Positions 9,150 to 18,279 of a stretch of DNA of 52,544 nt are shown in pieces. The stretch lies in the NCBI GenBank assembly GCA_947172355.1, contig CAMWBA010000004.1, forward strand, positions 1 through 52,544, written 5' to 3'. Numbering within the stretch: position 1 is the stretch's first letter; each line of letters begins with the position of its first letter. Below the pieces are notes generated by a model, which did no database searches, was not told where the DNA came from, and saw only the letters and a list, made by a program, of their open reading frames with translations. The stretch comes from an uncultured Bacillota bacterium. GTDB taxonomy: Bacteria > Bacillota > Clostridia > Oscillospirales > Oscillospiraceae. The position numbers and the translations under genes were made by a program.

Positions 9150-9350
9150 ATGGATATCCACATCAACGATATACTAAAGATGAAGAAACCCCATCCCTGT
9201 GGAAGCCAAGAATGGCTGGTTCTGCGGGTGGGGATGGACTTTAAAATACGATGTCAGGGCTGCGGACATGAGGTAATGCTGCCCCGAAACAAGGTGGAAA
9301 AGAATATCAGAAAGGTTTTCCGAGACGGAAAGAGCATGGAAAACCTATAA
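9150..9350 (+). CDS. DUF951 family protein
   Basis: A 66-residue cytoplasmic protein with the DUF951 pattern: DIHINDILKMKKPHPCGSQ, WLVLRVGMDFKIRCQGCGHE and a basic C-terminal segment. The Cys-Gly pair and the CQGC motif suggest metal binding. The start at 9150 is chosen because GAGGAGG lies just upstream; the ATG at 9132 has no ribosome binding site. The gene is followed closely by the radical SAM gene. Confidence 0.8.
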   Translation: MDIHINDILKMKKPHPCGSQEWLVLRVGMDFKIRCQGCGHEVMLPRNKVEKNIRKVFRDGKSMENL

Positions 9351-9369
9351 AGGAAAGGAGCTTTACAAT

Positions 9370-10257
9370 ATGCGCTATGACAGCGATTTGCTGTATCGTC
9401 CGCCAGGCGAGTGGAAGAGCTACCTGCTTCAATGTACCATCGGGTGCTCAAACAATCAGTGTACCTTCTGTGGAATGTACAAGGAAAAGAAATTCCGTAT
9501 TCGTCCGGTAACAGAAATTTTAGAGGACATCGACATGGCCCGGGACTACTATGGTCCCGACCTGCTGCGGGTGTTCCTTATGGACGGTGATGCCATCGTT
9601 ATGAAGACGGAGGAACTGCTTCAGATTCTCCACAAACTATACAAAACCTTTCCCAGATTGGAGAAGGTGACCCTTTATGCCGGACCCAGGAGCACTCTGT
9701 CTAAAACGCCGGAGGAACTGCACACCCTTCACAATGCGGGGTTGTCCCGAGCCTATCTGGGCGTTGAGAGCGGCAGCGACCAAGTGCTTCGGTTCATTCA
9801 TAAGGGCTGTACGGCCGAACAGATGCTGCTGGCTGGCCAGCGGTTGGTGGAGGCAGGGATTGACTTGTGGGTCACTGTCATTCTTGGGATGACCGGCGCT
9901 AGCGGAGAGGGGGGCGACTGGGAGGAACACATTTTGTCCACTGCCAAAATGATTAATGCAATGAAACCCCGGCACCTGTCTGCAATGACCTTTGCCCCCG
10001 CCAAGGGTACTCCTCTGGGGGAGGACGTACTGGCCAGGCGGTTTGAGGTCTGTTCTGCTGACCATGTGCTGGAGGAGTGCCGTCTGCTCCTTGAACATTT
10101 AGATGTGGACCCGCTCCATTTTACCAGTAACCATGCCTCCAACTATCTGCCCTTGAAGGGTGGACTGCCTGAGGACAAAACAAAGTTCCTAGAGATGATC
10201 GACCAAGCTCTGGCGGGGAAAATTCGCTTACGAAAGACCTTAAATCGCGGGATTTAA
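9370..10257 (+). CDS. Radical SAM protein, Elp3/YhcC-like
   Basis: A 295-residue radical SAM enzyme. The cluster-binding motif is at residues about 23-33 (CTIGCSNNQCTFCGMY, giving C-x4-C-x2-C), followed by the family pieces RVFLMDGDAIVM, VTLYAGPRSTLSKTPEEL and LGVESGSDQVLRFIHKG, which are the usual SAM-barrel strands. No extra cluster domain is visible at the C-terminus. The substrate is unknown; homologues are often annotated only as radical SAM protein. AAAGGAG precedes the ATG and a terminator follows. Confidence 0.82.
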   Translation: MRYDSDLLYRPPGEWKSYLLQCTIGCSNNQCTFCGMYKEKKFRIRPVTEILEDIDMARDYYGPDLLRVFLMDGDAIVMKTEELLQILHKLYKTFPRLEKVTLYAGPRSTLSKTPEELHTLHNAGLSRAYLGVESGSDQVLRFIHKGCTAEQMLLAGQRLVEAGIDLWVTVILGMTGASGEGGDWEEHILSTAKMINAMKPRHLSAMTFAPAKGTPLGEDVLARRFEVCSADHVLEECRLLLEHLDVDPLHFTSNHASNYLPLKGGLPEDKTKFLEMIDQALAGKIRLRKTLNRGI

Positions 10258-10273
10258 CTGTGCGTAACTGTAT

Positions 10274-10316
10274 GTAAAAGAGCGTCTGCCTCCATCCGAG
10301 ACAGGCGCTCTTTTAC
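10274..10316 (+). terminator. Terminator after radical SAM gene
   Basis: GTAAAAGAGCG (10274-10284) pairs with CGCTCTTTTAC (10306-10316). The descending arm itself supplies the T run. Confidence 0.75.
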
Positions 10317-10424
10317 AGTCGAAAATGGGCCAGAGCTGGAAAATCAGAGGGAAATCAGGGCTGCCCTTGTTTAAATCAAACAATTTATACAAGAATAGAC
10401 AGATATTTATAGTTAATTTTGCCC

Positions 10425-10453
10425 TTGTTTTGTATTTTGGAATTGGTTACAAT
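10425..10453 (+). promoter_or_regulatory. Sigma-A type promoter of the cell-wall hydrolase gene
   Basis: TTGTTT (10425-10430), 17-bp spacer, TACAAT (10448-10453), 77 bp before the ATG of the cell-wall hydrolase. The 10317-10530 gap holds nothing else recognised. Confidence 0.55.
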
Positions 10454-10530
10454 GTGGTTACAAAAGTAACAGATAGTTGCTTTTAGTTGTCATAATTATG
10501 ACAGAATTTGTATCCGATAGGAGGCAGACA

Positions 10531-11526
10531 ATGAAACGCAAGCTATTTTCCGTCGTGCTGAGCGTCTTTGCCCTGCTCCTCCTGATGGGCGCGGCCGCGA
10601 ATCCTCAGCCGGTCTCCGCCCTCGTGGCAGAGGAGGAGAGTGCCCCTTCCCAGGAGGCGGCACTTGAGACTGAAGCGCAACCCACTGAAGACCCAACTGT
10701 ACAGCCCGGCGAGCCTGCCGGGGAAGAGGTGCCCGCTGAGGACGGAGCGCCTACCGAAGACCCTGTTGTGGAGGAGGAGCCCACTACCGACAGCAGACTG
10801 CTGTTCGATGGCCTGCCCACCCCTCTGACACTGGGCAAATATTATCAGAAGGGTGTTACCTATGTCTCTGTGGCCGGTATGGCCCAGCTTCTGGACCCAG
10901 ATGCCCAGATAGAGTGGGATGGCGAGACAATGACGGTGAGCACTCAAACGCTTTCTCTGACTGCTAAAGCCGGACAACTCTATGTGGTTGCCAATGGCCG
11001 GTATCTTTACGTGCCGGAAATGGTGCAGCTGCCGGAGAACGGACAGCTTTCAGCACCGCTGTGGGCGCTGACTAAGGCGTTTAACGCTACGTTGCTCTAT
11101 GATATCCAGACCGGTATCACCACGGTGACGCGGGGTACAGGCGCCATCGTCTCCGGAGAAGACTTCTACAATACAGAGGATTTGTACTGGCTGTCCCGCA
11201 TTATCTACCGGGAGAGCGGCAATCAGTCTCTGGAGGGGCAGATGGCTGTGGGCAATGTAGTGCTCAATCGGGTGGCAAGTTCCATCTTCCCCGATACAGT
11301 GGAGAGTGTGCTGGCCCAGAAAAATCAGTTTAGTTGCTACAAGTCTGGGGCGTTGGCAAAGACCACCCCTTCTCAGTCCAGCATCATTGCTGCCAAACTG
11401 GTGATGGACGGCGGTGTAGTGGAGGAGACCAGCGGTGCGCTGTTCTTCGACTCTGGCACCAACAGCTGGGCCGCCCGAAACAAGAAGCACATTGCCACCA
11501 TTGGCGATCATAAGTTCTATGGTTAA
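10531..11526 (+). CDS. Exported SleB-type cell-wall hydrolase
   Basis: A 331-residue exported protein. Order: signal peptide (residues 1-28), an acidic Glu/Pro/Ala-rich linker (30-85), a copper-amine-oxidase-N-like stalk domain (about 88-195, two repeats of the LTLGKYYQKGVTYVSVAGMAQLL kind) and a C-terminal Hydrolase_2 (SleB/CwlJ) domain (about 212-331) with LSRIIYRESGNQSLEGQMAV. The Glu in that motif is the expected catalytic acid. The enzyme should cleave peptidoglycan, in spore germination or vegetative wall turnover; the general stalk favours a vegetative or envelope role. ATG at 10531 has AGGAGG upstream; the in-frame ATG at 10477 has none. Confidence 0.85.
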   Translation: MKRKLFSVVLSVFALLLLMGAAANPQPVSALVAEEESAPSQEAALETEAQPTEDPTVQPGEPAGEEVPAEDGAPTEDPVVEEEPTTDSRLLFDGLPTPLTLGKYYQKGVTYVSVAGMAQLLDPDAQIEWDGETMTVSTQTLSLTAKAGQLYVVANGRYLYVPEMVQLPENGQLSAPLWALTKAFNATLLYDIQTGITTVTRGTGAIVSGEDFYNTEDLYWLSRIIYRESGNQSLEGQMAVGNVVLNRVASSIFPDTVESVLAQKNQFSCYKSGALAKTTPSQSSIIAAKLVMDGGVVEETSGALFFDSGTNSWAARNKKHIATIGDHKFYG

Positions 11527-11563
11527 AAAACGGAGACGCTCTTAGAGGCGTCTCCGTTTTTTT
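11527..11563 (+). terminator. Terminator after cell-wall hydrolase
   Basis: AAAACGGAGACGC pairs with GCGTCTCCGTTTT around an 8-base loop, followed by more T residues. Confidence 0.88.
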
Positions 11564-11709
11564 CGTTTTTAAGGTCCGTCCAAGAAGGAGCATCATTCAT
11601 AATGCTGGGTCTCCCGCTCCACATAGACGGTTTTCATCCGCTCGTGGTTCCTGTCTCCGCAAAGGATGAGGAACAAAAAAGAATTGGTGAAAGATTTTCA
11701 AAATAGGTC

Positions 11710-11738
11710 TTTTCTTTTTGTATATTCATGTATATAAT
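11710..11738 (+). promoter_or_regulatory. Probable promoter of the nusB operon
   Basis: A perfect TATAAT at 11733-11738 lies 41 bp before the nusB ATG. The -35 candidate TTTTCT at 17 bp is poor, so the -10 carries the call. Confidence 0.4.
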
Positions 11739-11779
11739 AGGATAGAACGTTTATAGAGCAGATTTAGGAGGCTGTACCA

Positions 11780-12271
11780 ATGACAAGAAGCACCGCAAGA
11801 GAGATTGCCATACATATTATCTTTGCTTTGGGATTTGACAACCGCAGTGCGCAAGAGGTGCTGGATGCGGAGTTGACCCATGAGCGGTTCCAGGAGCTGG
11901 CAGACGAACTGCCCCTCTATGAACAATTCCCCAATGAGAAGCAGGAGCGTTATATCCGCCTTCTGGTTCAGGGGGTCTTTGCTCATGGCCCGGAATTGGA
12001 CGACTGCATTGACCGCTATTCGGTGGGCTGGGCTTTTGCCCGTATTCCTCGGATGGCAGCGGCAATTATGCGTACTGCCATGTATGAGGTGCTTTATATG
12101 CCAGATATCCCCAACGCCGCCGCTATTAACGAGGCGGTGGAGATTGCTAAGAAGTATGAGCCAGTGGAAATAGTGTCCTTTCTCAATGGCATTCTGGGCA
12201 CCTTTGTCCGTACAGAGTGTGAAGATGCACCGCCTAAACCGGCCAAACAGCCGGAACAGGAGGGAGAGTAA
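11780..12271 (+). CDS. nusB: Transcription antitermination factor NusB
   Basis: A 163-residue all-helical RNA-binding protein that joins NusE(S10) on boxA RNA for rRNA antitermination. It opens with STAREIAIHIIFALGFDN and carries the conserved late segment FARIPRMAAAIMRTAMYEVLYMPDIPNAAAINEAVEIAKKY plus FLNGILGTF, all NusB signatures. TAGGAGG precedes the ATG. The C-terminal 15 residues (PPKPAKQPEQEGE) are a charged tail. It is the first gene of a ten-gene operon; its stop overlaps the next ATG (TAATG). Confidence 0.92.
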   Translation: MTRSTAREIAIHIIFALGFDNRSAQEVLDAELTHERFQELADELPLYEQFPNEKQERYIRLLVQGVFAHGPELDDCIDRYSVGWAFARIPRMAAAIMRTAMYEVLYMPDIPNAAAINEAVEIAKKYEPVEIVSFLNGILGTFVRTECEDAPPKPAKQPEQEGE

Positions 12272-13203
12272 TGTCCGTTCTGGGTCTGGATACCAGCAAC
12301 TACACCACCTCTGCCGCCCTCTTTGATGGAAACGATGGAAACAACCTCAGCCGTCTGCTGGATGTGCGGCCCGGTGAGCTGGGATTGCGCCAAAGTGACG
12401 CCCTGTTCCAACATGTCAAGCGGCTTCCAGAGCTTTTGGAACAGCTACTGGACGAGGGAGAATCCATCCAAGCGGTGGGTGCCTCGATTCGTCCCAGGGC
12501 GGTGGAGGGCTCTTATATGCCCTGCTTTCTGGCTGGGGAAAGCCAGGGCCGGGGCATCGCCTCCGCGCTGGGGGTCCCGTTTTACGCCCACTCCCACCAG
12601 CAGGGACACCTGGCCGCCGCTGCCTGGTCCGCTGGGCGGCTGGATCTGCTGGACGCGCCCTTTCTTGCCTGGCACCTATCCGGCGGAACTACCGAACTGC
12701 TGCTGGTCAAGCCGGAGGGGTATACAGTAACCGCTGAGATCATCGGCGGCACCAGCGATCTGTCTGCCGGGCAGCTCATCGACCGTACCGGCGTACTGCT
12801 GGGGCTACAATTCCCGGCGGGAAAGGAGCTGGATGGATTGTATGCCCAAGCAGATGCGTGCTATGAAACGAGGGTAAAGCTAAAAGACCTTACATTCTCT
12901 CTGTCCGGAATGGAGAATCAGGTGAAGGCCATGAAGGAGGAAGGCAAGACGCCGGGTACCATTGCCCGGTTTGCGCTGGATGCAATCTCTAACGTGGTAT
13001 GGCGAGCCACCCAGGAGGCACAAAGGCGGTACCCTGGTCTGCCGGTCCTGTGCTCGGGCGGGGTGGCCTCCAACTCCCAACTGAGGACGGGGTTGACCGA
13101 ATTCTGTCAGGCGATATTTGCCCAGCCGCAATACTCCACCGACAACGCTATGGGAACGGCCATTCTCACCTGGCGGGCACTGAAAGCGGGGGCGCAGGCA
13201 TGA
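12271..13203 (+). CDS. Kae1/TsaD-like paralogue
   Basis: A 310-residue ASKHA-fold protein related to the tRNA t6A enzyme TsaD. It starts SVLGLDTSNYTTSAALF, has a degenerate metal-site region (FYAHSHQQGHLAAAAW, where TsaD has HH-x3-H), then SGGTTELLLV and the C-terminal CSGGVASNSQLR. This lower-conserved paralogue is a regular member of the nusB-xseA cluster in Clostridia and is distinct from the true TsaD, so a tRNA-modifying role is unproved. It overlaps nusB by one base upstream and xseA by four (ATGA) downstream, so it is tightly coupled to both. Confidence 0.75.
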   Translation: MSVLGLDTSNYTTSAALFDGNDGNNLSRLLDVRPGELGLRQSDALFQHVKRLPELLEQLLDEGESIQAVGASIRPRAVEGSYMPCFLAGESQGRGIASALGVPFYAHSHQQGHLAAAAWSAGRLDLLDAPFLAWHLSGGTTELLLVKPEGYTVTAEIIGGTSDLSAGQLIDRTGVLLGLQFPAGKELDGLYAQADACYETRVKLKDLTFSLSGMENQVKAMKEEGKTPGTIARFALDAISNVVWRATQEAQRRYPGLPVLCSGGVASNSQLRTGLTEFCQAIFAQPQYSTDNAMGTAILTWRALKAGAQA

Positions 13204-14459
13204 GGGAAGACGCCATTCTGACCCCCAGCCAGGTGGGGCAGTATTTGAAAACCATGATGGACCGGGACCGGCTGCTGTCCAGTCTGCTGGTGCGGGGGGA
13301 GTTGTCCAATTATAAGATGTACCCCTCCGGCCATCACTATTTTACCCTCAAGGACGGAGAAGGAGCCCTGCGTTGCGTCATGTTCCGCAGCGATGCTAGG
13401 TCCCTGCGGTTCCGGCCTGAGAACGGGATGCAGGTGATTGCCGCCGGACGAGTGACGGTCTTTCCCCGGGATGGACAATATCAGCTTTATTGTGCCCGCC
13501 TTACCCCGGAGGGGGTAGGAGATTTAGCGCTGGCATTTCAGCAGTTGAAAGAAGATTTAGCACAAGAGGGACTGTTTGACGAAGACCATAAGAAACCAAT
13601 TCCCCGTTTCCCGAACAAAATTGCCCTAATTACCTCTCCTGCCGGGGCGGCAGTCCATGATATGATTCAGATTTTGGCGGCCCGATGGCCGCTGACCGAA
13701 GTAAAGGTAATTCCTGTCCGGGTCCAAGGGGAGGAAGCTCCCCAAGAAATTGCTGCCGCCATTCAGTGGGCAAACCTGCATCGCGTGGCCGACCTGTTGA
13801 TCACAGGCCGGGGCGGCGGTTCTATGGAGGAGCTGTGGGCATTTAATGAGGAGGTGGTGGCACGAGCCATTTACGCCTCGAAGATTCCTGTCATCTCTGC
13901 GGTGGGGCATGAGCCTGATGTCACCATTGCTGATTTTGTTGCGGATTTGCGGGCTCTTACCCCATCCCGTGCAGCTGAATTGGCGGTGCCAGACCAAAAG
14001 GAAGTATCAGCATCTCTCTTGGCGGATCGGAAGCGGCTGGAGGGGGTGGCGGCGGCCAGGTTGGAGCGCTGCCGACAGGCGCTGGACCGTCTGGCCAGCA
14101 GCCGGGCTATGAGGGAGCCAGCCTCCTATTTTCGGGGGAAACGGCTGCTGTTGGACTATCAGAACAGCCGGCTGACGTATGGTCTGAAGCAAAGTATCAC
14201 AGGACAGCGAAAACGATTGACTGCGCTTACCACTGTACTGCCGAATCGTACCGAAACTGTCTTAGGAAAACGCCGGGAACGGCTGACCGCTTTGGCTGCC
14301 GGGTTGGACGCCATGAGTCCCTTAAAGGTGTTAGGTCGCGGGTACGCTATTGCACAGCGTGACGATGGGAGCGCCATTGTCTCAACTGCTGACGTATCCT
14401 GTGGAGATCAGATAACGTTGACCTTGGTGGACGGCAGCCTGCACTGCCGGGTATTATAA
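13200..14459 (+). CDS. xseA: Exodeoxyribonuclease VII large subunit
   Basis: Catalytic subunit of exonuclease VII, which degrades single-stranded DNA from both ends. The 419-residue protein has the N-terminal OB fold (LTPSQVGQYLKTMM, VRGELSNYKMYPSGHHYFTLKD), the catalytic domain with ALITSPAGAAVHDMI, LITGRGGGSMEELWAFNEE, ISAVGHEPDVTIADFVAD and ALTPSRAAELAVP, then a long coiled coil and the ending LKVLGRGYAIAQ. The start is at the ATGA overlap with the upstream gene; the longer open frame from 12999 reads through that gene. xseB follows 15 bp later. Confidence 0.95.
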   Translation: MREDAILTPSQVGQYLKTMMDRDRLLSSLLVRGELSNYKMYPSGHHYFTLKDGEGALRCVMFRSDARSLRFRPENGMQVIAAGRVTVFPRDGQYQLYCARLTPEGVGDLALAFQQLKEDLAQEGLFDEDHKKPIPRFPNKIALITSPAGAAVHDMIQILAARWPLTEVKVIPVRVQGEEAPQEIAAAIQWANLHRVADLLITGRGGGSMEELWAFNEEVVARAIYASKIPVISAVGHEPDVTIADFVADLRALTPSRAAELAVPDQKEVSASLLADRKRLEGVAAARLERCRQALDRLASSRAMREPASYFRGKRLLLDYQNSRLTYGLKQSITGQRKRLTALTTVLPNRTETVLGKRRERLTALAAGLDAMSPLKVLGRGYAIAQRDDGSAIVSTADVSCGDQITLTLVDGSLHCRVL

Positions 14460-14474
14460 AAAGGAAGTGTCTCT

Positions 14475-14711
14475 ATGGCTGCAAAAAAGAAACTGAATTT
14501 TGAGGATTCCATGGCTCGTCTGGAGGAGATTGTATCTCAATTGGAGAAAGGGGATGCCCCGCTGGAACAGGCAATGAACCTTTTTGAAGAGGGAGCTAAA
14601 CTGTTGCGGGAGTGTACAAAGCAACTGGATGCGGCGGAGCAGAAGGTGACGCTTCTGACCGCAGGCGAGGATGGCGAGGTTGTGGAAGAGCCCTTTGGAG
14701 GCAATAGCTAA
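14475..14711 (+). CDS. xseB: Exodeoxyribonuclease VII small subunit
   Basis: A 78-residue helical protein that packs on XseA. It shows the family core NFEDSMARLEEIVSQLEKGD then LEQAMNLFEEGAKLLRECTKQLDAAEQKV. AAGGAAG lies before the ATG. It sits directly between xseA and ispA, its stop one base short of the ispA ATG. Confidence 0.93.
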   Translation: MAAKKKLNFEDSMARLEEIVSQLEKGDAPLEQAMNLFEEGAKLLRECTKQLDAAEQKVTLLTAGEDGEVVEEPFGGNS

Positions 14712-14712
14712 C

Positions 14713-15591
14713 ATGGAAAATCACTTTACAGATAGAATGAATCAGGACCGGGCTGAAATCGAACATTATTTGACGTGTGCCTTTGCTGCGGAGCCCCGTT
14801 ATGCCAGGCTACAGGATGCAATGGAATATTCTCTGCTGGCCGGTGGAAAGCGGATTCGTCCCATATTGGTTCTGGAAACCTGTCGTCTGTGCGGAGGAGA
14901 TATCCAAGCGGCCCTGCCCTTTGCCGGTGCGGTGGAAATGATTCACACATACTCCCTTATTCACGATGATTTGCCGGCTATGGACAACGACGACCTGCGC
15001 CGTGGACGGCCTACCAACCATGTAGTCTATGGGGAGGCTACTGCTATTTTAGCAGGAGATGCCTTGCTCACCGCTGCATTTGAACAGCTGACAAAAGCGG
15101 AGCTTCCAGCGGAACAAATTGTAGAAGCGGTACGCTGCCTGTCACAGCTCGCTGGTTCTGCCGGTATGGTGGGTGGGCAAGCTTTGGACATGGCCGGAGA
15201 AAGCCGAACACTGAGCCGGGAGGAATTGGAACTGCTTCAGAGGTTAAAGACGGGTGCCCTTATTTCTGCATCGGCTGAGCTGGGTTGTATTGCAGCAGGT
15301 GGGTCCTTTGAACAGCGGGCGCAGGTGCGTACCTATGCGCAGGCGCTGGGCCAAGCCTTCCAGATACGGGACGATATGCTGGATGTCATCAGCTCGCGGG
15401 AGGAGCTGGGCAAACCGGTGGGCTCCGATCAGGCAAAGGATAAGAGCACCTTTGCTTCGGCACTGGGGCTGGAGACCTGCGCCGTACTGGTAGAACAGCT
15501 GACCCGGCATGGGATCGAAGCACTGAAGGATTTTGAAGATGCCGGCTTCCATATCTGGCTGGCAAAGTCATTAGCGCAGAGGATAAGATGA
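14713..15591 (+). CDS. ispA: Polyprenyl (farnesyl/geranyl) diphosphate synthase
   Basis: Trans-prenyl diphosphate synthase that condenses IPP with allylic diphosphates. The 292-residue protein has both aspartate-rich motifs: the first in SLIHDDLPAMDNDDLRRGRP (DDxxxxD form) and the second in QIRDDMLDV (DDxxD). GGKRIRP near residue 46 is also conserved. The start at 14713 follows GGAGG in the end of xseB; the longer in-frame start at 14671 would overlap xseB. Product chain length cannot be fixed by eye; the DDxxxxD form with the residues before it matches bacterial FPP synthases. dxs follows, so the isoprenoid steps are grouped. Confidence 0.92.
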   Translation: MENHFTDRMNQDRAEIEHYLTCAFAAEPRYARLQDAMEYSLLAGGKRIRPILVLETCRLCGGDIQAALPFAGAVEMIHTYSLIHDDLPAMDNDDLRRGRPTNHVVYGEATAILAGDALLTAAFEQLTKAELPAEQIVEAVRCLSQLAGSAGMVGGQALDMAGESRTLSREELELLQRLKTGALISASAELGCIAAGGSFEQRAQVRTYAQALGQAFQIRDDMLDVISSREELGKPVGSDQAKDKSTFASALGLETCAVLVEQLTRHGIEALKDFEDAGFHIWLAKSLAQRIR

Positions 15592-15617
15592 TTCGACCAA
15601 GCAGGAGGAATTTCAAA

Positions 15618-17486
15618 TTGACTACTTACACCTCCAAGCAAGAATACAGTCCTATTCTCTCCCACCTGACCGATCAGGCGGGAGAGACCCTGTGTACCCA
15701 ACTGCGTCAGGAATTGGTAGAAGATGTGTCCCAGACAGGGGGACATCTGGCCTCCAATTTGGGAGCAGTTGAATTGACCGTGGCGATTCACCGAGTATTT
15801 GACACCGCGGTAGACCGGCTGGTCTTTGATGTGGGACACCAGTGCTATCCTCATAAAATGATTACTGGCCGGCGAGAGGCTATGTCTACTTTACGCAAAT
15901 ACGGAGGAATTGCGGGGTTTCCCAAGCCAAGTGAAAGCGTACACGATGCCTTTATTGCGGGACACGCCTCCAACTCTGTGGCGGTAGCGTTGGGAATGGC
16001 CAGAGCTAGGACTATAATGGGGGAGACATATAAGGTACTTGCGTTGATTGGAGATGGCGCACTGACTGGCGGCTTGGCTTATGAAGGGTTGTCCAACGCT
16101 GGGGATTGTGGCCAACAGATTTTGGTGATCCTCAATGACAATGGTATGTCAATTACGCCAAATGTGGGAGGAGTGGCGGATCATCTTGCAAAACAACGGC
16201 TGAAACCCCAATATTTGACCTTCAAAAAACATTACCGCAGAATAATGAACAAAACCTCGCCAGGACGGGTGGTCTATAAGGTAACGCACCGTTTGAAACA
16301 GGCGCTGAAACAAGCGTTGCTGCCATGCAGTATGTTTGAGGATATGGGATTTCGCTATCTAGGTCCAGTGGATGGACATAACCTTCCCTTGTTGACCAAA
16401 ATTTTGCGGTATGCAAGGGATATTGATGAGCCAGTTCTGCTCCATGTCAAAACTATAAAGGGAAAAGGCTTTCCGCATGCGGAAAGAAATCCGGATGCTT
16501 TCCATGGTGTTCCTCCCTTTAACAGTATTACCGGAAAACCTCACCAGGTATCTTCAGACAATTTTTCTGCTGTATTTGGTCGCACATTGCTTCGGCTAGC
16601 AGAGCGCGACAGACGAGTATGTGCCATCACCGCCGCCATGACCGGAGGAACAGGGCTGGAACCGTTTTCACAAACCTTTCCAGACCGATTTTTTGATGTG
16701 GGAATTGCGGAAGGCTGTGCGGCCTCCATGGCTGCTGGTATGGCAAAGCAAGGAGCCATTCCTGTGTTTGCAGTATATTCCACGTTCTTACAGCGGGCCT
16801 ATGACATGCTCCTTCACGACGCAGCTATTGACAATCTCCATGTGGTGCTTGGTGTAGACCGGGCCGGATTGGTGGGGGATGATGGAGAAACTCACCACGG
16901 GCTCTTTGATACCGCCTATTTGGACAGTATACCTAACATGACCGTTCTGGCGCCAGCCAGCTTTGCTGAACTGGAGGTTATGCTGGACCGGGCACTCTTT
17001 CAGATGGAAGGTCCAGTTGCAGTCCGCTATCCCAGAGGTAGCGAAGGCGCCTATATTGGAACCGGCGGAGAGGATCCCGCGGTCATTTTGCGTTGGGGCA
17101 GCGATATCACTTTGGTAAGTTATGGAACTGAGATTAACGAGGTAATGAGAGCTGCCAGTTTGCTGGAAGACCAGAATATCCAAGCGGAGATTGTAAAGCT
17201 CAATCAACTTACACCGCTGATTCCAGACTTGGTTGAGCTTTCTGTACGAAAGACAGGCATTTTGTTGGTAGCCGAGGAGCAGTGTGCACGTGGCTGTGTA
17301 GGCCAGCGTCTGGCTGCTCAATTGGAGTTGGCTGGTCTGCCGGCAAAAATGGTACTGGTCAATTGTGGTGATAGTTTTGTTCCGCATGGGGCAGCAGAAC
17401 TGCTCAAGCAGGATATGTGTTTGGACCATGCAGGATTAGTCAAAAAGGCGTTGGAGGTGTTGGGGCGTGGCAAAACAGCGTCTTGA
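15618..17486 (+). CDS. dxs: 1-deoxy-D-xylulose-5-phosphate synthase
   Basis: Thiamine-diphosphate enzyme that joins pyruvate and glyceraldehyde-3-phosphate in the first step of the MEP pathway. Signatures: SQTGGHLASNLGAVELTVAIH, DVGHQCYPHKMITGR, ALIGDGALTGGLAYEGLSNAG with NDNGMSI (ThDP motif), and the C-terminal transketolase domain with FDVGIAEGCAASMAAGMA and VVLGVDRAGLVGDDGETHHG. A TTG start at 15618 is preferred: AGGAGG lies eight bases upstream and the 622-residue product has usual Dxs length; an ATG at 15588 overlaps the ispA stop and would add ten residues. Its 3' end overlaps tlyA by 20 bp. Confidence 0.94.
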   Translation: MTTYTSKQEYSPILSHLTDQAGETLCTQLRQELVEDVSQTGGHLASNLGAVELTVAIHRVFDTAVDRLVFDVGHQCYPHKMITGRREAMSTLRKYGGIAGFPKPSESVHDAFIAGHASNSVAVALGMARARTIMGETYKVLALIGDGALTGGLAYEGLSNAGDCGQQILVILNDNGMSITPNVGGVADHLAKQRLKPQYLTFKKHYRRIMNKTSPGRVVYKVTHRLKQALKQALLPCSMFEDMGFRYLGPVDGHNLPLLTKILRYARDIDEPVLLHVKTIKGKGFPHAERNPDAFHGVPPFNSITGKPHQVSSDNFSAVFGRTLLRLAERDRRVCAITAAMTGGTGLEPFSQTFPDRFFDVGIAEGCAASMAAGMAKQGAIPVFAVYSTFLQRAYDMLLHDAAIDNLHVVLGVDRAGLVGDDGETHHGLFDTAYLDSIPNMTVLAPASFAELEVMLDRALFQMEGPVAVRYPRGSEGAYIGTGGEDPAVILRWGSDITLVSYGTEINEVMRAASLLEDQNIQAEIVKLNQLTPLIPDLVELSVRKTGILLVAEEQCARGCVGQRLAAQLELAGLPAKMVLVNCGDSFVPHGAAELLKQDMCLDHAGLVKKALEVLGRGKTAS

Positions 17487-18279
17487 TGTGACAATGACCG
17501 AACTGGGATTGGCAGAGAGCCGGCAGAAAGCGCAGGCCCTCATTATGGCAGGGGAAGTCTATATAAATGGACAGAAACAGCTGAAAGCTGGGGCCTCCAT
17601 TGCAGAAGGTGATACCATTGAGGTCCGGGAGAAAAAACCGCTGCGCTATGTGAGCCGGGGCGGATTAAAGCTGGAAAAAGCGATGGAGCTGTGGCCGATC
17701 TCACTGTGTGGGAAGGTTTGTGCTGATATTGGCGCGTCGACCGGCGGTTTCACCGACTGTATGCTTCAAAATGGTGCGAAGTTGGTCTATGCTGTAGATG
17801 TGGGCTATAATCAGTTGGATTGGCGGCTACGAACCCATCCCCAAGTGGTGTGTATGGAGCGAACCAATGCCCGCTATCTGACAGCAGAGCAAATTCCGGA
17901 GCCTATTGATTTCTTCTCGGTTGATGTATCTTTTATCTCCTTGCATCTAATTCTGCCAGCTTTGCGTCCTCTGATGGCAGAGAAGGGCCAGGCAGTATGT
18001 TTAATTAAGCCTCAATTTGAAGCGGGAAAGGGCAAAGTGGGAAGGAAAGGGGTTGTCCGCGATCCAGCCATCCACCTTGAAGTTTTGGAACATTTTTTAG
18101 AGCATGCGGGCTCTGCTGGCTTTTCTGTAAAGGATATTACCTTTTCACCAATTAAAGGGCCGGAAGGAAACATAGAGTATCTGGGATACCTCTGGAGTGA
18201 AGAGACATCTGATTTTCATGGAGATCTAAAGGCCTTGGTGGAGCTGTCACACAGCGCCTGGAAGGAGGAACCGCTGTGA
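17467..18279 (+). CDS. tlyA: TlyA-family rRNA 2'-O-methyltransferase
   Basis: A 270-residue protein with an S4 RNA-binding domain (about 3-65: QRLDVTMTELGLAESRQKAQALIMAGEVYING) and a Rossmann FtsJ-like methyltransferase domain (about 84-250) with SAM motif DIGASTGGFTDC, AVDVGYNQLDWRLR and the LIKPQFEAGK active strand. Actinobacterial TlyA methylates 16S and 23S rRNA cytidines; the Firmicutes homologue is assumed to modify 23S rRNA. It starts with GTG within the end of dxs. The next gene starts at a GTGA overlap. Confidence 0.88.
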   Translation: MAKQRLDVTMTELGLAESRQKAQALIMAGEVYINGQKQLKAGASIAEGDTIEVREKKPLRYVSRGGLKLEKAMELWPISLCGKVCADIGASTGGFTDCMLQNGAKLVYAVDVGYNQLDWRLRTHPQVVCMERTNARYLTAEQIPEPIDFFSVDVSFISLHLILPALRPLMAEKGQAVCLIKPQFEAGKGKVGRKGVVRDPAIHLEVLEHFLEHAGSAGFSVKDITFSPIKGPEGNIEYLGYLWSEETSDFHGDLKALVELSHSAWKEEPL

